From the NCBI RefSeq assembly GCF_020829645.1, contig NZ_JAIVFS010000051.1, positions 1-58,035 of the forward strand: a DNA stretch of 58,035 nt. Direction: 5' to 3'. This stretch comes from Nostoc mirabile CHAB5784 (GTDB lineage Bacteria; Cyanobacteriota; Cyanobacteriia; Cyanobacteriales; Nostocaceae). Positions within the stretch are counted from its first letter, which is position 1, and every line of letters begins with the position of its first letter. Under the pieces are notes generated by a model. The model saw nothing but the letters and a program-made list of their open reading frames with translations. It did no database searches and was not told the DNA's origin. Positions 7,133 through 14,167 of the stretch are shown piece by piece. The position numbers and the translations under genes were made by a program.

Positions 7133-10132
7133 TTGGTTTTCATGTCATCTTCTATAATTAATAAAACCTGCACACCTAATTCTAGGCATGAGACTGTGAC
7201 CGAATCAGGAAGTTACAAAGATACTGTAAACCTACCCAAGACTAACTTTGATATGCGGGCAAACGCCATCAAGCGTGAGCCTGAAATCCAAAAATTTTGG
7301 GAAGAAAATAAAATTTACGATCGCCTCTCCAAAAATAACCCCGGCGAATTATTTATACTGCACGATGGGCCTCCCTATGCTAATGGTTCTCTGCATAGTG
7401 GTCATGCTTTGGGTCAAATTCTTAAAGATATTATTAATCGCTACCAACTGCTACAAGGGCGTAAGGTTCGCTATGTCCCCGGTTGGGACTGTCACGGTTT
7501 ACCAATTGAATTAAAAGTTTTGCAGAATATGAAGTCAGCAGAACGGCAAAACTTAACGCCTTTACAATTGCGGCAAAAAGCTAAACAATTTGCACTAGAA
7601 GCAGTAGCAGACCAAAGCACAAGTTGTATACGCTTTGGGATGTGGGGCGATTTTGAACACCCTTATCTGACTTTGCAGCCGGAATATGAAGCGGCTCAAA
7701 TTGGCGTGTTTGGTCAGATGTTCTTAAAAGGGTACATCTATCGCGGTTTAAAGCCTGTTCACTGGAGTCCCAGTTCTCATACCGCTTTGGCTGAAGCTGA
7801 GTTGGAATATCCTGAAGGTCACGTTTCCCGCAGTATCTATGCAGCTTTTGCAGTTACAAGTTTGGCGGAAGCTGTAAAACCACTGCTGGCGGAATATCAG
7901 TCAGATTTGGGCGTGGCTATCTGGACAACTACACCTTGGACAATTCCAGGGAATTTGGCTGTGGCGGTAAATGCAGATTTGAATTATGCAGTGGTGGAAG
8001 TGGAACCCCACCCCCCAACCCCCTCCCCGCAAGCAGGGAGGGGGAGTGAGGAAGTAGCTTCCCCTTCTCCGTTAACGGGAGTGAGGTTCCGTTATCTCAT
8101 CGTTGCTGCTGATTTAGTGGAACGTTTATCTTCAACTTTCGGAGTTGAGTTAACTGTAAAAGCCACATTTAAGGGGAATGATTTAGAACATACTACTTTC
8201 CGTCATCCTCTATTTGACCGCGAAAGTCCGATTGTTGTCGGCGGTGATTACATTACAACTGAATCGGGTACTGGGTTGGTACATACTGCACCTGGTCATG
8301 GTCAAGAAGATTACATTGTTGGTCAACGCTACGGTTTGCCCATCCTTGCACCAGTGGATGACAATGGCAATTTTACCGAAGAAGCGGGACAATTTGCGGG
8401 GTTAAATGTGCTGGGTGATGGGAATCAGGCGGTGATTGATGCATTAAATGCGGCTGGTTCTTTGTTGAAAGAAGAACCATACGCCCACAAGTATCCTTAT
8501 GATTGGCGGACGAAGAAGCCGACGATTTTCCGCGCTACTGAACAATGGTTTGCTTCCGTGGAAGGATTTAGAGAAGAAGCACTTGATGCGATCGCAACTG
8601 TAAAATGGATTCCAGCCCAAGGTGAAAATCGCATCACTCCAATGGTAGCGGAACGTTCCGATTGGTGTATTTCGCGTCAACGCGTTTGGGGTGTACCCAT
8701 TCCTGTTTTTTACGATGAAGCCACGGGAGAACCACTGCTGAATGAGGAAACTATCAACCACGTCCAAGCAATTATTGCAGAAATTGGTTCTGATGCTTGG
8801 TGGGAACTGTCGGTAGAAGAGTTGTTACCAGAATCCTATCGCCAAAATGGTAAGTCTTACCGCAGAGGTACAGACACAATGGATGTATGGTTTGATTCTG
8901 GCTCATCTTGGGCAGCAGTAACTAAACAGCGTCCAGAGTTACGCTACCCCGCTGATTTGTATTTGGAAGGTTCCGACCAACATCGCGGTTGGTTCCAGTC
9001 AAGTTTGCTTACCAGTGTAGCAGTGAATGACATTGCGCCTTACAAAACTGTGCTAACTCACGGCTTTGTTTTAGATGAACAAGGGCGTAAAATGAGCAAA
9101 TCAGAAGGCAATGTGGTTGACCCAAATACAATCATTGAAGGTGGAAAAAATAAAAAAGAAGAACCACCTTATGGTGCAGATGTATTGAGGTTGTGGGTGT
9201 CGTCGGTAGATTATTCCTCTGATGTCCGCATTGGTAAAAACATCATTAAGCAGCTGAATGATGTCAGAGGTAAGATTCGCAATACAGCGCGGTTCCTGTT
9301 GGGTAGCTTGCATGATTTTGACCCCGAAAAAGATGCAGTTCCCTTTGAGGAATTGCCAGAACTTGACCGTTATATGCTGCACCGCATCACCGAGGTATTT
9401 GAGGAAGTAACCGTTGCCTTTGAGAGTTTCCAATTCTTCCGCTTTTTCCAAACAGTGCAGAATTTCTGCGTGGTGGATTTATCCAACTTTTATTTAGATG
9501 TTGCCAAAGATAGGCTGTACATCAGTACAACCGATGCTTTCCGTCGTCGCAGTTGTCAAACGGTGCTGAAGATAGCAATAGATAATTTAGCACGAGCGAT
9601 CGCACCAGTACTATCCCACACCGCCGAAGATATCTGGCAATATCTCCCTTACAAAACACCTTACAAATCGGTATTTGAGTCCGGTTGGGTGCAGGTTGAG
9701 GAAAAATGGCGTAATCCAGAGTTAGCGGAATTTTGGTCAGCACTGCGACAACTCCGTACCGATGTTAACAAGGTGTTAGAACAAGCCAGGATAGAAAAAC
9801 TCATTGGTTCTTCCCTGGAAGCGAAAGCTTTGATTCATATACCTCACAAACAGTTAGGTGATGCTATCAAAGCCTTTAACCCGGTTAAGGGTAACGGTAT
9901 TGACGAACTGCGGTATTTATTGCTGACTTCCCAGGTGGAATTATTAGATTCTGCTCAAGGGTTGCAAGGATTAAAATATACAGCGCAGACGGAAGACTGG
10001 GGAATTGGTGTAGTGAATGCAGATGGGCAAAAATGCGATCGCTGTTGGAACTACTCTACTCATGTGGGAGAATCAGCAGAACATCCGTTAATTTGCGAAC
10101 GATGCGTTGCAGCCTTAGCCGGAGAGTTCTAG
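7133..10132 (+). CDS. ileS: isoleucyl-tRNA synthetase
   Basis: This class I synthetase charges tRNA-Ile. The HIGH-type motif is HSGH (residues 88-91), KMSKS is at about 652-656, and the C-terminal zinc motif is CDRCWNY ... CERC. The length is 999 aa against about 960 for relatives. The excess comes from two places. First, about 21 residues precede the usual family start TESGSYKDTVNLPKT, so a GTG at 7196 may be the true start; the ATGs at 7133 and 7142 have no ribosome-binding site. Second, about 29 residues (291-319) inside the CP1 editing region come from a repeat element inserted in frame. The gene is single and not in an operon. Confidence 0.95.
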   Translation: MVFMSSSIINKTCTPNSRHETVTESGSYKDTVNLPKTNFDMRANAIKREPEIQKFWEENKIYDRLSKNNPGELFILHDGPPYANGSLHSGHALGQILKDIINRYQLLQGRKVRYVPGWDCHGLPIELKVLQNMKSAERQNLTPLQLRQKAKQFALEAVADQSTSCIRFGMWGDFEHPYLTLQPEYEAAQIGVFGQMFLKGYIYRGLKPVHWSPSSHTALAEAELEYPEGHVSRSIYAAFAVTSLAEAVKPLLAEYQSDLGVAIWTTTPWTIPGNLAVAVNADLNYAVVEVEPHPPTPSPQAGRGSEEVASPSPLTGVRFRYLIVAADLVERLSSTFGVELTVKATFKGNDLEHTTFRHPLFDRESPIVVGGDYITTESGTGLVHTAPGHGQEDYIVGQRYGLPILAPVDDNGNFTEEAGQFAGLNVLGDGNQAVIDALNAAGSLLKEEPYAHKYPYDWRTKKPTIFRATEQWFASVEGFREEALDAIATVKWIPAQGENRITPMVAERSDWCISRQRVWGVPIPVFYDEATGEPLLNEETINHVQAIIAEIGSDAWWELSVEELLPESYRQNGKSYRRGTDTMDVWFDSGSSWAAVTKQRPELRYPADLYLEGSDQHRGWFQSSLLTSVAVNDIAPYKTVLTHGFVLDEQGRKMSKSEGNVVDPNTIIEGGKNKKEEPPYGADVLRLWVSSVDYSSDVRIGKNIIKQLNDVRGKIRNTARFLLGSLHDFDPEKDAVPFEELPELDRYMLHRITEVFEEVTVAFESFQFFRFFQTVQNFCVVDLSNFYLDVAKDRLYISTTDAFRRRSCQTVLKIAIDNLARAIAPVLSHTAEDIWQYLPYKTPYKSVFESGWVQVEEKWRNPELAEFWSALRQLRTDVNKVLEQARIEKLIGSSLEAKALIHIPHKQLGDAIKAFNPVKGNGIDELRYLLLTSQVELLDSAQGLQGLKYTAQTEDWGIGVVNADGQKCDRCWNYSTHVGESAEHPLICERCVAALAGEF
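8004..8090. repeat. palindromic repeat inserted in frame within ileS
   Basis: GAACCCCACC ... CTCCCCGCAAGCAGGGAG ... GAGGTTCC occupies about 87 bp and encodes HPPTPSPQAGRG and following residues. The same G/C-rich sequence forms the interior of the family A elements and occurs between genes elsewhere. Without it the protein reads VVEV(E)-RYLIVAAD, as expected for IleRS. The exact boundaries are uncertain by a few bases. Confidence 0.85.
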
Positions 10133-10176
10133 TAAATATACGTCAGTTCAACGAACCTCTCCCTGCCTTGAACTAA

Positions 10177-10349
10177 CGCTCTTCCATCACTCTGGTTAAA
10201 GAAAAATCTCAGCCAACTTTTAAACAAGAGACAGAAACTGGGTTTCGAGCTTTATTTTCTAACATTATGGCTAGAATCATCAGTTTTGCCTGAAAGCCTT
10301 ATGTAGCAAGGATTATTCTTTTTCCTCTGGAGAGAGTGATGGAAGAGCG
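10177..10349. mobile_element. MITE-like element with 17-bp perfect inverted ends
   Basis: CGCTCTTCCATCACTCT (10177-10193) is repeated exactly in inverse at 10333-10349. The 173-bp unit has no open frame and lies between the convergent ileS and photolyase genes. This is the only copy in the window. Confidence 0.75.
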
Positions 10350-10417
10350 ATATGGAGCTTCTTAAAAAATTGGTATTACTATATCAGCTTTAACTCAACA
10401 TTAAAAAGCTAACAATT

Positions 10418-11863
10418 CTACTCAGGATTACTAATAGTTTTTTGCTGTTGATAACGCAGTTTAAACTGCTGTTGCTGTATTCTATGATCCACAATAGGTT
10501 CAGGATAACCAACAGCATGACGTTCTAAAGATGGAATTTTACCAGTAACTAAATATTCTGTATCTACAGACCGCAATTCTGACACCCATTGCCGAATATA
10601 TTCCCCCTCTGGATCAAATTTTTGTGTTTGACTGGCTGGGTTAAAAATCCGTACAGGTTTAGGGTCCATGCCGCTAGAAGCGCTCCATTGCCAACCGCCA
10701 TTATTGGCAGATAAATCACCGTCAATCAGGTGCTGCATAAAGTATTTTTCTCCCAATTGGGGATTAATTAGCAAGTCTTTGGTAAGGAAACTGGCGACAA
10801 TCATTCGACAACGGTTGTGCATCCAGCCACTTTCATTCATCTGGCGCATTGCTGCATCGACAATGGGATAGCCAGTTCTCCCCTCACACCAAGCTTGGAA
10901 ATATTCTTCGTTAGTTTCCCAAGGAAAGTTTTTAAAGGTGTCGCGGAAAGCACCATCAGCTAATTCGGGGAAGTTATACATTGCATGTTGATAAAACTCC
11001 CGCCAAGCTAATTCTTGTTGCCATGTGCGAATATTAACTGCTGTTTCTTCACTGCGGCTGTTTTCTAGTGCTTCTATCGTGGCTTGCCAAACGGTGCGAA
11101 TGCCAATTACGCCAAATTTTAAAGCTGCACTCAGTTGCGATGTTCCGTCCACTGCGGGGAAATTTCGCTGTTTTTGGTATTCAGTAATAGCTTTAGCAGT
11201 AAATTCCTCTAGCCGTTCTTGCGCCGCCGCCTCTCCCGGTGAAATAATCAATTCTCCATCCCAAATAAATCCTAAATCTTTGGCTGAAGGTAGCGTTAAG
11301 GCTCCTGCAAGTTTAGCAATTTCCTGTTCAGCTTCTGTTAAACCCTCAACATTTTTCAGTGTTTCTACTGGGTTCGCTTTCGGTTTGGTAATCCAATTTT
11401 TCCAGAAGGGAGTGTAAACCGTGTAAGGTTGATTGCTACCGGTGCGTAATTGCTCTGGGGAATTGAGAATTTGATCCCAGTTTTGGTTAAGAAACTGAAT
11501 GCCTTTTTCTTTGAGGGCATTTATAATGGTGCGATCGCGTTCTTGCGAATAAGGTTCTACATCCCAATTCCAAAAAACAGCTTTGGCATTTATTGCTTCT
11601 GCTAAAGCTGGTATCGCTTGTACAGGATTGGCGTGGAGTATTAATAACTGGCTACCAACTTGAGCATATCGCTCTTGGAGTTTCTGCAAACAGCCAATCA
11701 TATAAGTTACTTTTACAGGAGCAACATCATCCCGTTCCAGAATATTCAAATCAAGACAAAACACGCCCACCACTTTCGGACTCTGTTGTTTTGCCGCAGC
11801 CAGTCCCGTATTGTCAGAAATGCGTAAATCGCGCCGATGCCAAAACAGAATTAAGTCAGACAT
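10418..11863 (-). CDS. phrA: class I deoxyribodipyrimidine photolyase
   Basis: A 481-aa flavoprotein that uses blue light to repair cyclobutane pyrimidine dimers. The N-terminal alpha/beta antenna domain begins LILFWHRRDLRISDN. The C-terminal FAD-binding domain has WREFYQHAMYNFP, AAMRQMNESGWMHNRCRMI, DGDLSANNGGWQW and the closing RIFNPASQTQKFDP. This arrangement matches cyanobacterial CPD photolyases, such as the deazaflavin-type Anacystis enzyme, rather than cryptochrome-DASH. The start at ATG 11863 (MSDLILFWHRRDLR) is the family N-terminus. Length is normal. It is monocistronic and convergent with ileS. Confidence 0.93.
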   Translation of the reverse strand: MSDLILFWHRRDLRISDNTGLAAAKQQSPKVVGVFCLDLNILERDDVAPVKVTYMIGCLQKLQERYAQVGSQLLILHANPVQAIPALAEAINAKAVFWNWDVEPYSQERDRTIINALKEKGIQFLNQNWDQILNSPEQLRTGSNQPYTVYTPFWKNWITKPKANPVETLKNVEGLTEAEQEIAKLAGALTLPSAKDLGFIWDGELIISPGEAAAQERLEEFTAKAITEYQKQRNFPAVDGTSQLSAALKFGVIGIRTVWQATIEALENSRSEETAVNIRTWQQELAWREFYQHAMYNFPELADGAFRDTFKNFPWETNEEYFQAWCEGRTGYPIVDAAMRQMNESGWMHNRCRMIVASFLTKDLLINPQLGEKYFMQHLIDGDLSANNGGWQWSASSGMDPKPVRIFNPASQTQKFDPEGEYIRQWVSELRSVDTEYLVTGKIPSLERHAVGYPEPIVDHRIQQQQFKLRYQQQKTISNPE

Positions 11864-12066
11864 TCCATGCTAGATATAGTTCACCCGTACTAGCTTAAAT
11901 GCTAGTGGTATCAATGAACATCATTCTGGCGATAAATTTATTTTGTGGGTGGGCATTGGCAATTAGTTATTCCCCATTCCCTATTCTCCGGTTTGTCAGT
12001 CGGAATAGTGGCTTATTAGCTCAAAGTTGAGTATACTCTTCTTAAGAGTTAATTAGTCTTTTTGTC

Positions 12067-12642
12067 ATGGCTAACCTACTACTTGATGACGGTACGATTG
12101 AGAGCGATTTAGGCGAAATAGCTCTTGAACTTGCCCCTCTTGGCATTCAACTCAGACACTACGACCCAGGAACATCGCTTCTCTTGCTCAATCTGCTAGA
12201 CCAAGACGTTTTAACTGAGTCTGAGAAACGTTATTGTGTGGAACTCCATAACAGCGTTTTTGAATTTATTCAGCAAGAAAATGGCGCTCTGTGGTGTGAC
12301 TTGCTAAATGTGCATCCAGGTTCCTTTAATCTTCACCACCTGATAACAACCTACGACCGTTACCATATTCATCCTGCGGCTGAACCCCTCTACGTGTTGG
12401 CAGGAGAAATGATTTATGGCTTTGTGCGACCTAATGGTAGTCAGGTAAAGCTTTTAGTTCAGGCACAAGATTATCTCTACATTCCCGCCGGCGTTGAGCA
12501 TTGGTGCAGCCCAACTGCATCGTTGAATTTCAAAGGGATACGCTATTTTGCGATGCCTGCGGCGGGCTGCGCCAACGCAGAAGGTTGGGTTCCCAAGTAT
12601 ACAGGTACTCAAGTTAGTGATTCGCTCAATAAGCCGCGTTAA
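12067..12642 (+). CDS. mtnD: acireductone dioxygenase-like cupin
   Basis: The 191-aa protein has the single cupin fold and four metal ligands of acireductone dioxygenase: H100, H102 and E106 (YHIHPAAEPLY) and H145 (PAGVEHW). It also has the family words GFVRPNGSQV and EGWVPKYTGT. ARD oxidises the acireductone of the methionine salvage pathway. It is more divergent than a typical ARD, and no other salvage genes lie nearby. Residues around 163-171 (MPAAGCANA) are encoded by a dispersed palindrome and are absent from the expected ...RYF-(T)-EGWVP sequence. The gene is single, and the ATG at 12067 fits the family N-terminus. Confidence 0.78.
   Translation: MANLLLDDGTIESDLGEIALELAPLGIQLRHYDPGTSLLLLNLLDQDVLTESEKRYCVELHNSVFEFIQQENGALWCDLLNVHPGSFNLHHLITTYDRYHIHPAAEPLYVLAGEMIYGFVRPNGSQVKLLVQAQDYLYIPAGVEHWCSPTASLNFKGIRYFAMPAAGCANAEGWVPKYTGTQVSDSLNKPR
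12551..12580. repeat. short palindrome (GCGATGCCTGCGGCGGGC type) inside the ARD-like gene
   Basis: GCGATGCCTGCGGCGGGCTG followed by CGCCAACGC matches palindromes at 23969-23999, 40924-40952 and 56722-56750. Here it is in frame and adds about eight residues to the protein. Confidence 0.75.
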
Positions 12643-13108
12643 GGCTTAATTTTCAATTTTCTGTCGTACCAACGATTAATAAACTCTTCTATTTTGGCAT
12701 CATCAAATGGCTGGAGTTGATAGTGCGGCAAAGCTGGTAATTGTGTAATAGATCAAAACACTAAAGGCACTAAACGACCAGGTAGTTTTGACATTACCCA
12801 ACAGTACCAGCAGAGTGATCGCTATGCCTACAAATACAGGTGGCAACAATTGCCCCAATTGCTACCCCCCTAATTCTCGTTTCATATCATGTTCGCATAA
12901 TTAGTTATGATTTCCACAGTCATTGCACCCCACACGCTATCCGGCTCCACTTGGGGAGACCCCAAGACCGCACTGGCTCCCCAAAATCTCCCCTCCCCGC
13001 AAGCAGGAGGGGAGACGAAGCGACGATTGTCGGGGTGGGGTTCTTCGGGTTTAATAAGTAATCAAGCGAACATGATATCAGTTGGGGTGGAGAATTTGTG
13101 GCGGACAT
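12639..13108 (-). pseudogene. chimeric relic: APC amino-acid permease piece and a NACHT-type piece, split by a MITE
   Basis: On the minus strand, joining 13108-13081 to 12884 and onward (after removing the family A element) gives a short start followed by a stop and then GNVKTTWSFSAFSVLIYY. That word is characteristic of APC amino-acid permeases, between membrane segments. At about 12750 the frame changes to LPHYQLQPFDDAKIEEFINR, resembling the end of cyanobacterial NACHT NTPase sequences, and stops at 12639. The two pieces look joined by deletion. Nothing here can be functional. The NACHT assignment is weak. Confidence 0.55.
12885..13077. mobile_element. MITE family A, copy 3
   Basis: The ends are TATCATGTTCG / CGAACATGATA with TCA duplicated at 12882-12884 and 13078-13080. 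It is very similar to copy 1 but about 47 bp longer because of an internal insertion (GGCTCCACTTGGGGAGACCC region). The element is inserted in the permease relic. Confidence 0.88.
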
Positions 13109-13216
13109 CTTTGATCTCCCTGTTTAGATTGCAAGATGTAGTGTTCATGAGTGAGGATATCACGACACAAAGGCTTGCAGATAATTATAATTTTGATCCC
13201 AAATTAAGCCAGCATA

Positions 13217-13247
13217 AATTTTATACCAATTAAATTGGTATAAAATT
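13217..13247. promoter_or_regulatory. 31-bp near-perfect palindrome
   Basis: AATTTTATACCAATT (13217-13231) and its exact inverse (13233-13247) are separated by one base. It lies about 200 bp upstream of the RHH/Mop gene. It could be an operator, or a terminator-like hairpin with a short A/T stem. A 28-codon frame at 13147-13233 ends within it and I do not call that a gene. Confidence 0.45.
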
Positions 13248-13450
13248 AGTAATCCTCACTTAATATTAAGTAACAAATTGTTTTGTACTTACAAAAAATA
13301 AATATTTATGTAGTTAAATGTATAGGATTAGTTGAGAAATTCTCTATAAAAATGGAGAAAATCCTTCCAGAAAAAATATTTTTCTTAAAACAACACATCT
13401 AATTGATACTTGGTAGAATCATACCAAGAATAACCAAAACTGATAATATT

Positions 13451-13897
13451 ATGCCAAGAAAAGAACAAGGATGGGTCACATTTCAAACCTCAGAGGACGA
13501 GCGAAAGATTCTGGAGGAGTTCTGCGAACAGTCTCAACGCACTAAGACTGAGATTCTGCGGGAACTCGTGCGTAGCCTTAATCAGCACTCATCAGCACCG
13601 ATATCACCACCAATTCATCAGGAAAAACAGGAAGACATCTACTACACTCAAAAACCTAACATAGAAAGTAGTATTCAAAAGAAATCACTAAAAGTTAGTT
13701 CTCGCAATATTCTTAAAGGTGTCGTTAAACGAGTTGTTTATGGAGCAGTTAATAGTGAAGTGACTCTGGAGATTATTCATAAAGTAGAATTAACCTCGAT
13801 TATCACAAGAGCTTCCGCAGAAGAGTTGGAACTATCTGAGGGAAAAGAAGCTTATGCAGTCATTAAGTCTAACGATATTGTCATTGCTAGAGAATAG
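13451..13897 (+). CDS. ribbon-helix-helix protein with C-terminal Mop (TOBE) domain
   Basis: The protein is 148 aa from ATG 13451. The N-terminal part (1-45) reads as a CopG/Arc-like fold: strand GWVTFQTS, then EDERKILEEFCEQSQRTKTEILRELVRSL. A polar linker follows. The C-terminal part (about 84-148) is a complete Mop domain: SSRNILKGVVKRVVYGAVNSEVTLEI ... ASAEELELSEGKEAYAVIKS. Mop domains bind molybdate or tungstate oxyanions, so this may be a molybdate-responsive DNA-binding protein. That function is inferred from domains only. An in-frame start at 13403 would add 16 residues that are not family-like. No mod genes are visible in the window. Confidence 0.8.
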   Translation: MPRKEQGWVTFQTSEDERKILEEFCEQSQRTKTEILRELVRSLNQHSSAPISPPIHQEKQEDIYYTQKPNIESSIQKKSLKVSSRNILKGVVKRVVYGAVNSEVTLEIIHKVELTSIITRASAEELELSEGKEAYAVIKSNDIVIARE

Positions 13898-13930
13898 AAA
13901 TACGTTTATTTTAGGTGTTGGATATTAAAT

Positions 13931-13960
13931 AATTCGTAATTCGTAATTCGTAATTCGTAA
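13931..13960. repeat. STRR heptamer array (AATTCGT x4)
   Basis: Four tandem AATTCGT units. Identical arrays occur at 17481-17512 and 20431-20447, and in inverse at 56347-56386. The 13898-14167 gap otherwise shows nothing coding. Confidence 0.9.
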
Positions 13961-14167
13961 ATTTTGTTTTGTAATGGGGATTTAACCCCAACACAAAACT
14001 TGCTTTTTTATTGAACCGGGGGACTTAAACCCACGGAACTAGTTAAAAAAATGAATTTAATTTCTACCAGATGTCTAATAGCTGTTTTCATATAAATGCA
14101 ACACACAGAAGTAGGGTAAGCGCTGTGCTACTCTACTGATGTTGACACAGATAACATCCGTATGCTC

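Noticed and set aside
12840..13233. Small plus-strand frames through MITE family A copy 3
   Set aside because: They read through the element's palindromes and have no protein-like features.
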